A DNA stretch of 64,000 bases from Callaeas wilsoni (taxonomy: Eukaryota > Chordata > Aves > Passeriformes > Callaeidae): NCBI GenBank assembly GCA_013398955.1, contig VWPU01012740.1:274501-338500 (forward strand), given 5' to 3'. Position 1 is the first letter of the stretch, and each line of letters starts with the position of its first letter. The notes under the pieces are model-generated. The model was not told where the DNA came from, did no database searches, and was given only the letters and a program-made list of their open reading frames with translations. The position numbers and the translations under genes were made by a program. Positions 1-12,829 of this stretch are shown piece after piece.

Positions 1-3000
1 AACATTTACTCACTTGCTAGTGTTTTTGGGACTGGTTTAATAGTGTCTTTTTAATGGAAGGCCAAACAGTACATTAACTATATGGAACTGGTTTAGAATT
101 TTTCTTTTCAGAAAAAAAAAAAAAGAGGGTTGTACCCCGTAAATTTTAAAACCAGCCTTAACAGTACATAAGGCTATTTTGTTATTGTATATGGTTTCCA
201 TACATGCATTGTGAGATATATGGATGCATATACCCAGGCAAAGTGAGATCTCAAAATAAAGAAAACCACATGCTTAATAGTACAAGCGGGAAAATTACTT
301 CTCCAAGTTTTTAACCAAATAACGGCCCTGAGACTTGAGTCCTCTTCTAGGCAATCTTAAATATAACGTATTCAAGGAGCAGTAAAGTGAATTTCATTGC
401 ACCTTTGCTGATACAGCGATTGAGTATTGGATCTGACACTCCAAAGCTCTTCCATATGTGCACACGGGAACTCAAACAGCTTGCACTGCCCTCAAGATTA
501 GTGATACCATGCAGAGTCTTTTCTCAATCATTTTGGGGCAGCTGAAAGTAGCCCAAGCTCAAGGGTTAAGCAAGGTTAAATGTTAAAAAATTCAGCTTGT
601 AGCCTTCACAGGCCCTGCCAGGCCATGGGGCAGCACAGCTTCTGCAGGGGCTGATCCTTGCAGGCTGATTTGTTTGCATCTTTACTGCTGCGTGGACTGT
701 CCTGACAGAAGTTTCTGGGGGACTCAGGGTGCTCTTAACAGGGCTGTGAAGGGAAAGTTAGAAGTGAATAAATGAGGAATAGCTCTGTGAGAGCAGTGGG
801 GCACTGCTAAAGCCTAGCCTGCCTGCACTGCCTTTTTGGCACCTGGAGAGTTACCTGTACTGAGGACAAGGGCTACAGGAGCATCCATGTGTCCATGTGA
901 GCCCTGGATGGGTGTTGTATGGAGATACAGACCACTGCAGTCACAGCTCATTCTCAAGCCACTTGATTCAGAAATAAGGACCAAGTACTTCAGGAGATGA
1001 GCATTAGCCTGGCTCTGGTGCTAGAAGTTTGGAGGGGGGTTATGCAGGTTAAACCTGAGAGACCTGGCGGATGTCACCTTTTCCAAAAATGAAACAGCTA
1101 AATAACTTGAAGGTGTCTCACTCTGTCAGCTCTTCTATATGGCACCCAAAATTATCAGCTAACTTTTAAAATCATTGCTGCACATGGTCTGTAACTTACC
1201 AGTTCTTCTGTGTAAATATACCATGAAGTTTTTTCCCTGTCCTTGCACCCCTGGCTTTTGCAAGTAAGGCTGCTTCCCCATCACTCATGATTATCTGTCA
1301 AAATGTCCTGTCCTGTGAGCTGTCTCTTCTTGAGATATTCAGAGCTTTCCTTATTTCCACTTTCCTTCTCACTTCCATGTTTTTGTTGCTGCTGCTTAGG
1401 CTCCTTAGGCTGAGCTTTAAACCCTCATCCACCACCCGCCATTGCCAACTTTCTTTTGCCTTTCTTGAGCCTGTGCACCCACCCACACACTAAGATTGGT
1501 CTGCTACATTCTTTTTTTGTGGCTTCTTAAAAAAGCAAGTCCTGATTTGTTGTGTGTCAGTGGACACCTTTAAACATGAACACATACCTATGTTCGGTGA
1601 CAGAGGTACTCAGTTATGTCCCCCAGCTCACAGGAAAGGCCTTTCAGGGTGTGACATTTCAAAACCATGAGGAGTGCTGGTTGCTAAAGCCAGCCATGCC
1701 AGGTCATTAAACTGCTCCACTGGGGTTGAGTTTGGGCTGGAAGCTGAGCCAGGAAGGGGAAACACATTTTTCTACAGTTCCTCCAGGCATGTGCATTTTT
1801 CAGGTGACTGTTGCTAGTGGTCTACCCGCTGCTGCCAGCCCTGTGTGCTCACAAAGAGCAGTCCTGCTCAAAGTGGGTCAGTTTGCTACTTTATATCTTT
1901 TTATCCTTCTGTAATGTTTTCTTCTTCTGTTTGCACTCTTGCTCCACTCATGAGGCTGATCTGGAAGCCCTGAGCAAACAGCACAGACACTGGCATTTAC
2001 AGCCATGGAACTCACACGAAACCAAGCAGCAGATGCAGTTGCATAAACTAGAGATGTAAAAGTCATTCCACTAACGCTTGAGCCTTCCTCCACCTGATTA
2101 GAGTGCTCTGATTAGCTGCTGGTAGCAGTGCTGCCTTGGTGACAGGACAGCTGCCAGTGCCTGCACCAAGTCTGCCAGCGAAGATCCATGTGTGGTGGCA
2201 TATTTGTGATGAGGACTCCTACAAACAGCTCCTGGAGAGCAGCTGGTAAACAGCAGAATAGTCATAGCTCATTCCTGCACCTTGTACATGATCTTTCAAC
2301 TTGAGGCTGAGGTACACAAGCTAAGAGGATTCAGTCCTTGTTTTGGACATCTCTGTGCTTCTAAAGGCCTAACAGGGCAATTCCAGCACTCCTTGACTGT
2401 GCTTTTGACCCCTTAAATGAGTAACCACATAGCAAAGCAGATGCCAACCTCAAACACAACTGTTTCACAAGTGTATTTCAAAAAGTAGGTTTCCATTGGT
2501 GGTTTTGCATGCCACATTGACCCTCTGTGCTCGAGCACCCCTGCAAGTTACCCAATGTTCAAGAACTTCACAAGAAACAGCTGAGATTTAATATTAGGTG
2601 CACCAACTTCCTATGACATGTTCAACCTTTAAAAAAATGAATGATTTCTTTAAAAGGTTGGATGTTTCATGCTAGCATCACAACAAGCAACTTGGGGTGG
2701 GGAAAAAAAATCAAAAAGCAACAAAATAGAGAAATGAGGAAAAAACACCCAGGTGTGTGCTAAAATGGTGTGGAGAAAATTAATTACTGTAAGGATTGGT
2801 ATAAATAAGACATTACATGACCCCTTCTACCAGTGGGGGATCTCTGGAGGTGAGAGACAAGTAAGGGTCTTAATGAATAGCCTTTTCCTAAATTCTTTGC
2901 TGTGGGCTCAGCATAAACCTTTACATAAAAGTGGGAGCCTGTGAACAGTAGGAATTATTTATATTAAATGTGCTTCTCAGCAAAACATGGCAAAATTCCT

Positions 3001-3939
3001 ATTCCCAACTGGAAGAAAATCATATTTCATGGCTGTAATACCATTAAGCAGGATACAGAGATTGGCAGTGGGGAATACGGGTGGGAGGGAGGTCCACCAG
3101 CAGGAGGAAGGGGTTTTTTGCCTGCTAGGGGATGGGGCCCTGCTGAATGCCTCCCCAAGTTGGGAGTCATGTTGGCTGTCATGTGGAGGACAGGAGTGAG
3201 GGGAAGAGGCGGAAGGGAAGAGTCTCCATCTGAGACCAGAGATGGGCTTTGCCCAGTGGAAAAAAACATCTAACTTCATAGGGGTGAACCCCGCAAGGTC
3301 TATAGAGACCCTTTTCAAAGGCAATAACCTTATAATGGAGGATGGGATTACTGTTAAAATCACCAGATTACATCCTATGGTCATCGCCAAAAGGTTAAAA
3401 CACCAGATCAGGCCATGGTCTGACATGGATGACCGGGGCTTGCTGGGGGCTGAACACTGCCCAGGAGAGGTGCCTTCATAATGTGGGGAGACACGGAGTG
3501 GGAAGGAGCAAGTACTGCTCTCTCCACAGTTACCTGCACTAACCAGGCTGCAGAGCAGGGTTGCAGGTGACCGAGGACTCTGAGATGTGGCCAGAAAAAT
3601 CATGTGAACAAGATGTGTTGGTAGAAAGCATCTGGAGAAGATGTAAAGACAATGCTGTTGGTTCTAGAAAAAGCCCAGAGGCAGCAAGACCCCAGGAGGG
3701 AATGTCCCAGTTCTGAGGAGCAGTTTGGGTTTCATTTCTTGCTGAATTAGACACTGTTTCTGCTGGGTTGGGATGTGCATGTATGTACTTGCATGTGTGT
3801 GTGTGTGCGCGTGTTTATGAATTAATTGTATGGCTGCTCGGGAATAAAACCAGTGCTAATGTCAACAAAATGGTTTTTAAAATCCCAATAGCACAGTCAT
3901 GGTGGACTGTCGAGTCTTATGCCGCCTGTTTTTTCCCTG
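1..3939. other. Gene-free, mostly unremarkable non-coding DNA
   Basis: I see no coding exon here. Open frames are short and lack any family motif. The longest, on the minus strand at 2977-3603 (208 codons), lies in a somewhat GC-richer stretch and has no recognisable domain or low-complexity logic, so I treat it as chance. Small features are an A-rich run at about 110-124 and a short GT microsatellite at 3792-3813. No transposon was recognised. A highly diverged one could be missed by eye. Confidence 0.6.
3792..3813. repeat. Short (TG)n/(CG) dinucleotide repeat
   Basis: An uninterrupted alternating purine-pyrimidine run of TG units passes into GCGCG. It is a typical short vertebrate microsatellite, and such tracts can adopt Z-DNA. 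Confidence 0.85.
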
Positions 3940-4390
3940 AAGAGGCTGGGTGGATGCGTCGGCTGGGGAGCGCACAGCTCCCTTTGCATTGCAGGGAGGA
4001 GAGGTCCATATTTCCTTGGTGCTCAGTTCAGAGGAAGGCACAGAGGTGAGTGGAGATTTATAACCTGGCTGGAAGATCATCAATCAGTCAATCAAGTGAG
4101 CAAGCCAAGGCCTTCTCTCATTTAGCTGGGATGATGCAGAGCTCCATACTCCTCGTGGCGATGCTCACGCTGCCTTCGTGAGAGAGCATCCCTGTGCAAG
4201 GCCAGGCTCACGCTGGGGAAACGACGCTGCCGACAGAGCAGGGCTCCATGAAAGGTCGCTGTGCCTTGCCAAGGGATTGCCCCAGGGGTTTGAAGCTGCT
4301 GTCGATCAGCCTGGCTCCAGGCTGGCAGTGAGGTTACACAGACAGCACACACCGTGAGCGCAGGACATGCGGATCCTTCCCGACATACCC
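3940..4390. other. Small CpG-enriched patch in the gene-free region
   Basis: CG dinucleotides are denser here than in the flanks. By hand count there are 4 in 4141-4200 and 5 in 4201-4260, with further clusters near 3956-3971 and 4351-4381. The surroundings are CpG-poor. The patch is too weak to call a CpG island. It could be the remnant of a GC-rich transposon or an old unmethylated regulatory site. No splice-bounded exon was recognised. Confidence 0.4.
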
Positions 4391-4559
4391 TCTTCCACTG
4401 CTGATGGAGCAGAATATGTAGTGCAATGGGTACATCTCTGCAGAGGTGTTTTGTTCAAAGCAGGCAAATTGACAGGCTTCCCTCATAAAACAGTAATGCA
4501 GCTTATACATGAAAAAAAGATCATAAAAATTCAGTTTTCTCCCAAGTAAGATAATTCTG

Positions 4560-5140
4560 ACATTACTTAAAATACTTCAGACTTGTCAGTAAAATTTCAA
4601 TGTCATTAAAATTAACTGGCATATTTTAAGATTGACTTGCTTGCTTGCTTTCAACTCCCAGTCAGCCTGACACGGGGAGGGCACTTGCTATTCTTATCTT
4701 TTACACACTTGTATTTCTTGGCCTTTAACAGCTTCTTCTGTGGCGCACACTGCTCTGTCTGCCAGGAATAACGGGTGTCACTGGTTGCTGCTAATCCATT
4801 ATGGCAAGCTGTCTAATTACCAGTGGTGTAGCAGTAAATAAAATGTGGGTTCACTTCTGGCCTGCTCCTTATCCCTCATCTGAGAAGTGGGCAAATGTTG
4901 TATCACCCCAATTATTGCTCCATTTACCTGCATGTTCCCTTGACTATGGCACTGCTAATTACTTACTTTGTTAGGCAGAAGAAATATTAGGTATTTATTT
5001 CATTTGCTGTGATGATAAGAAATAAAACTCTTATTATTTGTCCCCTGGACTAGAAAATTCCCTTTGCGGCAATCCTTCTAGCCTGTGCACATAAATAAAA
5101 CCACATTTTACTCTAGCATAGCTTTGGTACCTGTAAAGAG
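4560..5140. promoter_or_regulatory. Candidate conserved non-coding element (homeobox-type sites)
   Basis: This AT-rich, repeat-free block has TAATTA cores at 4814-4819 and 4956-4961 and other TAAT/ATTA words close by, with no open frame of note. Its base texture resembles developmental enhancers around transcription-factor genes. Conservation cannot be measured here, so the call rests on appearance and on the inferred TSHZ1 neighbourhood. It may be ordinary AT-rich DNA. Confidence 0.3.
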
Positions 5141-7689
5141 ATCATCTTTTGACCAGGAAAATGTTCTTGTTTCTTTTCTCTAGTATGGGAACGGCAAGTT
5201 GAAGAGGTTTGTAAAGTGGAACTGGATGTTGCACTGGATCAAATGGTTTGTTACTGAAACCACATTCTGCAAGAAACCACTGTCTTCAGGAAGAAAATAG
5301 TCCTTCTGTAGGGGGGTGGCTTTTGACAAGGAATCAGAAATTGGAAGCAGTCTCAGTCTGTATGTGAATGGGACTAGATATGTTTTTCATTTGAGACATT
5401 TTCAGCTGTTGATTCTAGTCCCCTTGGCTGCTGCCATCTCTTCACTTAGACTCCAGTGTTGTGAGATCATCCCTAGGAAAAATGCTAATTAGTAGTTGGC
5501 AAAACATGTGAGTTATTGCTATATTCAAGGGTGAACCGACAGAGAGAATATGTAAGTGTAACTCCTGAAACAAGTGGATCACCCCAGGTAAGGCAGCTGA
5601 GTGCTTCCACACAGCACCAGGCAGGCAGGGTGGAGGGACATGGTGCCTAATAAAAGGAAACCTAGAAAGAGACCAAAGCCTGACTGTCATGGTATTCTCT
5701 TGACTCTACTGACCATCTTATCACCTTACCCAACTTACAACAAGCATTCGACTTTTTGCCCAAACCAGTTGTATTTCACCAGGATCTCTCTTTTCAGCAA
5801 TGCAGCCTTAAATAAATTTCTTTTGAAAAGGTGTCCTGAAATGGGTGTCTGAGATGAACCCCACAGTGTGTTATGTAGTGGGGCTTTGTATGGAGAATTT
5901 GATGTGATGACTCTTGGTCTTCATTTTTATGGTCCTCTAGAAATTGTTGAGGGGTAGTGAAGACCTCTTTAGAGAGCTCATATGTCTAGGTGGCCACAGA
6001 ACACATAAGGTCTTCCTTTTCTTGATCATCTTCTTTGGGTTTTTTTCAGGTATCAGTTTCCTCTGGTTTGAAGCCCAGTTAGTCCTGCATGCTAGGACTG
6101 TCCACAGCAAATGAGCAATGGCTAAAAAAGAGGTAAAATGAATGGAGGAGAATGTGCAAGTTATTTTAAAATTATCCACATGCACATGTAGTATAATGTA
6201 TGTTTTTCAGTGGCGTGTCCTTCAGTTTTGTTGTGTATGTCATTCAGCACATCCTTGTGCCATTAGCCTTGGTTCAGTTACTTTGCAGCGTGCTTTTGGG
6301 TTGCAAGGTGCCAACATCTGAAACAGAAATTTGGACCACCACATCATTGGGATTTCATTTCTGGATTTCACTTCTGACAACACAAGAAATAAAGAATAAA
6401 GGGCAACAGCTGGCAGAAATGAATGTCATATGCAGTCTCCCTTCTTAAAATATTCAAAATGCTCATACCTCAAGGATGTTATTTAAATGTTCATTTTAGC
6501 CGTCTGCATCACCTTTAAACAAAGTGCTGGCCTAATACTGCTGCCTCCTTTAGATTAGAGAATAATCAAAAATCTGTTGCATTTCCTGGCACTGGGAGGG
6601 AGGGTCTTTGGACATCCAGGTTTTGAAATCTAAGAGAGCCTTGCCTTAGGACCATTAACTTCCAGGCGAAAGAAAGATACTTTGAATACTGCTACCAAAG
6701 AAAGCAGGATTATTTTGAATGTTTTTGGTAGAGAAGCAAAGCTTCAATTTCTTCTCAAAGCCCTTTGAGGGTGGAGATTTGCAGCTGGAGTGTTGAGTTG
6801 CATTTGCCTTCAAGGTCTTGCTGCTGAAGTCCCCTTCATCTTGTCCAGCGGGAAGGAGGAGGCTGTGGTGCAGCTCCCTGGTGGTACACTGTGCTGTGGC
6901 AGAGAGGGATAAGCAGAGGCGACTGAGGCAGAAAAGTACTGCACTGAGAGCAGTCCTGGAGCTGGGAAAGCTGACAGGACACATCAGAGCGATCTGGAGA
7001 AAGAAAAACAAAACAGCATCAGGAAAAGAGAGATCCTAAGAGGTTGTCTCAAAAACATACCCAAAAAATTCAAACGAAGGAAAAGAAGGAGAAAGCAGAA
7101 GCTCCCTCCTTCTCCGCTGTGCGAAATGCCCTGTCTGCAAACATGACTGACATCACTGGAGAAGAATGTAAACTTTGATTTAAAAAAAAAATACCGCTTG
7201 CCGCTGCTCCTCTTTGGCAGCACATCTCATTTCGTTGGAGTATTTTTATCTTATTACGTATGTATATGCACATATATAAATATTTTGTTAAAAGCAGAAG
7301 GAGGCTTCTCTCTTTCTTCCCTGCACTTGCAACGGTGGCTGTGCAATATCCAAAGGGGGCTTCTCCTGAGAACTTCCATGCATGCTGCCAGAGGAAGAGG
7401 AGAGTAAAATGAATTTTATAAAATAGTAGCAATAACAGTACAAGTAACAAATAAGCTGAGTAAGAAATGAAGGACTAATTCAAGTTGTGTCCTTTAAACG
7501 AATAATAAATGATCCAGGAGTGGGGAAAGCAGGCTGGTAAATTAAAACTAATGTGGGAGATGTGTGTGCCCCCCAGCTTCCCCCCCATTACTCCACCCCA
7601 GCCACAAGTATCTACACTGGGGGCTCGGGTGTCTTCCCTCCTTCCCTTCAATCTACCTAGCCAGAGCCCTCTCCCTGCTTGACAGCTAC
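5141..7689. other. Gene-free stretch, nothing specific seen
   Basis: Short open frames on both strands look random. No CR1-like text, microsatellite of length or recognisable exon is present. An AT-rich pocket lies at about 7170-7290. Confidence 0.55.
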
Positions 7690-8104
7690 CGCAAGCCCAA
7701 ACTGACAGCTCTTCAAAATCCGCTGAAGAAACCCAGCATTAATTAAGTCATTGCTGGACTGTAATTTCCTTGAGAAGTAAAAAATTCTCACACAAGAAAA
7801 GGTTACAGAGACCTTTTCTGTGTCAAAATTACCATGCTGCATGAATATTAATGCTCTTAATGAAGACAACCTTTGCTTCATCAGGAAGGTTCTGGAGCAG
7901 GTGCCAAGCCTGAAGTCTCACTCTGTGGATTTTCTACTCTATGAAAGTCAGCACAATGCAATTTTTCCATTAAAATCAACATTTCCCACATGATCGCGGA
8001 TTTTTTTTCCTTCTCTACAGATAGGCGGAAAGCAGAGGGGAAAAAAATCCCTCTGCTTTGAAATCAAACATTTAAAGGTTTCATTCAACACATTAATCAG
8101 CACT
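7690..8104. promoter_or_regulatory. Candidate conserved non-coding element
   Basis: This AT-rich block contains a perfect TTAATTAA palindrome at 7739-7746 and several ATTAAT/TTAATG words, and it runs up to a purine repeat. It has no coding potential. The classification as regulatory is inference from motif density only. Confidence 0.28.
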
Positions 8105-8166
8105 GAGAGAGAGGAGAGGAGGAGGAGGAGGAGCAGGAGGAGGAGAAGGAGGGGGGTGGAGGGGGA
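8105..8166 (+). repeat. Purine-rich (GGA)n tract
   Basis: About 62 bases are almost pure A/G on the plus strand, built from AGG/GAGG units, with a single C near 8133 and a single T near 8157. It ends in G-runs around 8150-8165. Such GGA arrays can form triplexes or G-quadruplex-type structures in vitro. Confidence 0.85.
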
Positions 8167-8809
8167 AATCTGCCTTATTTATACAGATCTTGCACGCGCT
8201 TCCATAGATCACAGCTGTGTCCATGTCGTGGGCTGCCCCGGGGTGCCGCCAGGCACGTCCTCTCCAGAAAGGCTCGATGGGCTCACAGAGGGATACCGGG
8301 ATGGGGGCTTTGGGACATGGCTGAGGTGGTCACTCTGCCTGGGACATGAGCCTCTGTCACAAGCCTTCGGGCACTCACACCCCAGGGACCTAGGAAGAGC
8401 ATCAGGAGGTTTGGCCTTCTGGGAGAACGTGGCCAAAGCAGGTATCACAAAAAAATGGGGCAGCAGCGAAAGGGGGCATCCCTCACAGAGGGCAAGGGAG
8501 GCAGTCCAGATGCTTGGCCACAGGGAGAGCAAGTATGTGCATTAGCAGCAAACAGTGGAGGAAAAGGCTATTTCTTGGCTCTTTCTAAGGGAGGAGAGGG
8601 ATTTGGATGGCACTGCACTGGAGAAATTGCACTGCCTTTGTGCAGCGCTCTTTTACCAGCATTTAGCCTCAAACAAGAAAGGGAAAGAAATTATAAAGAA
8701 AAGTGTGGAGAAACACAGAGGACAGAATAGAGGCTGCAGCTTTAGACTGAAAAGAAAAGTAGGTAAAAGCCACATCTTTCTCCCCCTTCAAAAGGAGAAA
8801 ATGATATGA
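8167..8809. other. Gene-free, moderately GC-rich stretch
   Basis: The frame at 8156-8545 (129 codons) on the plus strand and its minus-strand shadow have no recognisable domain. Composition is slightly richer in GC than the neighbours. No repeat family was recognised. Confidence 0.5.
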
Positions 8810-9140
8810 AAACTGTCCATTAATTATATCTTCTACTTCTACTTATTAGGCATTCATGATCTAATAATGGCTGTGGCTAACTTATTAAAAAAAAATCTGA
8901 TTATTTTCTGTTTGGGCATGCAATGCCCTGTATATATTAAAAAGGTAAGCAATGATATATATTTATGGGTACTGATGTAATAGCTATTAGATTTATAATA
9001 CAGAGAAGAAACATAATTTTATTAGAAAGAGCAATAGTTCACAATCCTATTATTGTTTATTGCTGACGTCAGTGCTGAACTATAATAAGAATCATGTAAC
9101 AACTGGAAATAATAATAAAAATGCCGTTTAGATTTGCAAG
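8810..9140. promoter_or_regulatory. Candidate enhancer-like element with perfect CRE palindrome
   Basis: This strongly AT-rich block carries TAATTA at 8821-8826 and many TAATA/ATAAT words. A forkhead-type TGTTTAT sits at 9054-9060, immediately followed by the full palindromic CRE/ATF site TGACGTCA at 9064-9071. A full 8-bp CRE is uncommon in AT-rich, CpG-poor DNA because its central CpG tends to decay. No coding frame is present. Whether it binds anything is unknown. Confidence 0.35.
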
Positions 9141-9779
9141 AAAGTGGATCCTCTAAAACAAAAGTAGGGATTTGAGACCCCTACCTGGCGGAAGCCATTT
9201 GGGTTGCTGAAGCCATAGACATGCAGCTCAAGGTTTTGCCCCCCTGGTCCAAAGGCGAGCTTCTTCTTGACCTCAAATGTGTTGTCAGCCTCACTTCAAA
9301 CACCTGGGCAAGGACTGGAGGGGCTGCCCAAGGTGTTCCCATGGGTGCCTTGTGCAGCATGGCCCTGTGGGACCATACCACTGTGTCCTCCCTGAGCATG
9401 GGACACCTGGGACAGTCGCATCCCCAGATCAGCCTCCCACCGTGAGCAACACATGGGCACCAAACTATCCATTGGGCGCCTGGGCAATAGCCTTGATACT
9501 TTGAGTTTATGAAACCTCACATCCTAAACATCAGGGAAGTACCTGAACTACCGCTCTGCACTTTTCATGGGTAGCCTTTGTTTTAAATGAATACATGCAT
9601 ATATACTTAGGCTCTAAATCTTTCATTATAGTTGCCCTAAAAATTTGTTTTCAGGATGTATCTGGAACTGTCAGCCTTGCTGGTTCTCTACTCTCTATTA
9701 CTTTCTTTTTTCTCTTCTTTCTAGCAGGTTTTTTTATCCCTTTAGAGCAGTGTTTGCTGACCTTCAGGCTCCAAAATTA
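9141..9779. other. Gene-free stretch, nothing specific seen
   Basis: Overlapping 60-75 codon frames occur on both strands without family features. A pyrimidine-rich patch lies at about 9690-9735. Confidence 0.5.
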
Positions 9780-10010
9780 ACTCATTCTCCCGACATCTGT
9801 GAATTATTAATGAGGGTGTTTCAGAAAGTTCCTTAGCCGCTTGCTTTAAAACTCCAGAGTGCAAATTAATAGAGCTGTTTTTGGGAAAGCTTAATTTTAG
9901 CAGGTGCTGCCTCAGATCTTCCTTTGTTGCAGAGATAAACGTTCTGCTCCCACAGAAACGTCAGACGGGATAGATACACCCTCCAGCTTCATTGCAAATT
10001 CAGAACAAAA
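9780..10010. promoter_or_regulatory. Candidate conserved non-coding element
   Basis: This is a repeat-free block with GAATTATTAATG-like and CAAATTAATAG-like homeobox-type words, mixed with CTTTGTTG (SOX/TCF-like). It has no open frame of note. The regulatory reading is inference from texture. Confidence 0.22.
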
Positions 10011-12829
10011 GTGTCTAGTCAACACTTCTGATCTTTCTTTGTTAAACCGTGCAGTGCTGTGAGCTGTCTCTAGCAATGGTCCCACAACTGTTCACACTTT
10101 TTATTGCTCTTTTTAGAGTTTGCTTTTATTATCCATCATTCCACTTGATTTCTTTTAACTCTCTCCTTGTGCATGCATGTTTGTGCATGTGTGTGTGTGC
10201 ATGTGTGTGTGCAGAGAGAAAGAGAACACATGATAATGTAAGAATATAGACTAGAGTGATGCTGTGTCTGGAGGAGGTAAAAGTGGTGGTCTGGAGGGCT
10301 CCCAGTGGTAGAGGAAGAGGCTGAGGTGCTGTGTGGCTGGAGTGGCAACAGGCCCTGCTGAGAAGGCGGTGGAGGGGGTGCCAGGCCAATGTAGCAAGAG
10401 AGAACAATGCTCCTGAGCACATTTTCCTGATCCCAGGTGGGATCAAAGTCAAAGACACTGTCAGGATGTCCTCCGTGGCCACGTGCTGAATGAAAGACTG
10501 GCCCTCCAGTAAACCTTGCCTCCTGTGCCCTTCCTCCCTCTATCCTGATGCTTACTAGCCCTCTTCTGCCCAAACCATTTCCTCCTGCTCAGGACTTGCT
10601 GCTCCCTGGCCCTGCCAAATTTCCCCACCCAAAACCCCAAATCCTCAAATTTTCACCTACCGTCAGCCAGCATTGTCCCTTTTCTTTTCCTAGACAGCTG
10701 AAAACCTGGTCTGATCACAGGTCTATGGAAAGAGATACCTTCCAGCTTCGCTTCAAAATATTAATGGGCTCAGCCATAGGCAAGGAAAGATGAAAGTAGG
10801 ACAGGCAGTCAGCAAGTGCCACAACCTTAGAAATCTGAATCCATGAGCAGAAACCTGCACTGAAAGCTTCAGCTGTGGTGCCTCGATATGAATGTGTTAG
10901 AAAGAAAGAAAGGTTTGCAAAAGTTAATGTAGCCAAAATCACACTGAAACAGAGCAAGAATAGAATATTTACTTCCCTGACTCCAATAAATTGTCTGCAT
11001 TAAATAACACAGACGGCTGAAATAGATAATATTACAAATTAGTAGAATTTCACATTTCCACAAACTAGGTGATACTATGTCCTGTAATGATACAAATATT
11101 CTTATGGGACATGATATCACACTTAAAACTCTAAATTTTTAAAGGTTTTTCAGTTACTTTATAGCAGCAGAGTGTCTTCAGAATGAACTAGATTTGCTAT
11201 TCCATCTGAAGAACAAAGAGAAAAATTTATAGAAGATCAAACAAATAAAAATACATTGAGAAAGACAGTAAGTGATGTCAACGCACTAAGAAATTAAAAA
11301 CTTTGCATTAGTGTCTGAGCTTTTTTGTTGGTACCCAGGTATTATAAATAATAAACTAAACCGAAATTGTACATATTATAAAGCTGCATTTTTCTGTAGG
11401 GGTTCTGGTGACATGTACAAACCACGCGAGCTTTACTCCTGTGGCTTATCCATGTCACTAATCCCCCTCTGTAAAAGTAAAGAAGGGAGGTGCAGTGGGG
11501 AGGGGTGAAACTTGCACAGAGCCAATTCCATCTTTTGCCTACATTTGTTTCCACATTACCTGACAAGCCTTGCCCATATCTTTCCTGGAGTCTGCCTTGG
11601 GATGAATGAACTTCTGCAGCAGAGAAATTCATCTTGTGAAAAATGCTTGTTTTGGGTCATTGGAACTATTTGAGAAATATTTTGCTGAAAAATAGAGGGG
11701 AAACTCAACTCAAGTGGAAAACCTGAGGTGAAGTTTATTTGTGACTGATAAAGAATGATAATCTCTATTTTGTCTGTGTCAATTTTTTTTTTCTTAAGAC
11801 TGCTTGTAATCAGCTCAGTTCAGTCTTAAATGTTGCTTGCTTTCTTTTTCCAAGTAATTCCACAAGGCAGAAAAAAAACCCAGAAGGGTTCATCATGAAG
11901 ATCTAATCGTGACAAAATCCATATAGTTTTAAATATAACTTTCAAATTAGTCTGTGGCTGAGAAATTATTGTGAGATGATTTCTGTTAGATTTCTTTGAA
12001 GTAGATCTGAACACAAAGGAGTCTCAGGCTTTCCTCAGGGAAGGCTGGGGTCTGCATCAGTTGCCCTCACTGTCCCCTGGCCCAAGCACTTACTGGCTTT
12101 AGGATATTCAAACAGTGACTGTGAAATGCACCCCCCAGATCTATATGCTGTGTAAGAGGATGTCTCCTGAAGTTTTGATCTGGAGAAATGGAAGTTGAGG
12201 AGACTTACCATCCGCTGTGCACCTTGCAGGATGGCTTTTTAACTTTTCCATTAAAACAGATGGGAATTTTGTTCATGGGGAATCTTTTGGGATGCTGAAC
12301 CCAGTTGTCCTGCCTCCCAAATGATGACAATCCTGCCAAGATCACTGCAGGAGACTCACCCCCTCTCCCCTGCCATGCCTGATACCTTGATCCTGGAGAG
12401 CTGGAACTGTGAATCTCTCTTCTGGCTGTTGCTGGCCTCTTAGAAAATCCCTGGCTTAATCAGAAGGCTTGTTTATGGTACAGCTCCTTGTCTCACAAGT
12501 ACTACAGATGCCACTTCGCTGCACCTAAACTGCTTACGAGACAGCACTCTTATCTAATAAGACATAGCACAGCCATACATATTTATTTATATTTGAACTC
12601 TTGCCCTCTGTACTATACTGCAGGTCATGCATCTGCTCCAACACCACCTTATTAATTTTCTACTACTCTTCTCCATGGTGGCAACAGTGTTTCAAAGCCT
12701 GAAAGGAATATTTTCCCTTTTTTTCACTTTGATCTGTCTCTTTAACTCTTTAGCTGCTGAAAGGAGGGGAGCCTGGGCTTCCCGAGCACGGTATCGCAGC
12801 GCTCCTTGTTGGGAATCAGGACACAGCCA
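10011..12829. other. Gene-free stretch with a GT microsatellite
   Basis: I see no exon. The 145-codon minus-strand frame at 10136-10573 runs through the GT tract and encodes its low-complexity Cys/His/Thr-rich shadow, so it is not a gene. The section at about 10,950-11,300 is AT-rich. Confidence 0.55.
10168..10212. repeat. (TG)n/(GCATG) microsatellite
   Basis: This is an imperfect GT-rich tract with interspersed GCATG units, followed directly by a short GA run. Confidence 0.8.

Noticed and set aside
2977..3603. 208-codon minus-strand frame
   Set aside because: No recognisable domain, no supporting exon signals and competing frames on the other strand. Judged chance.
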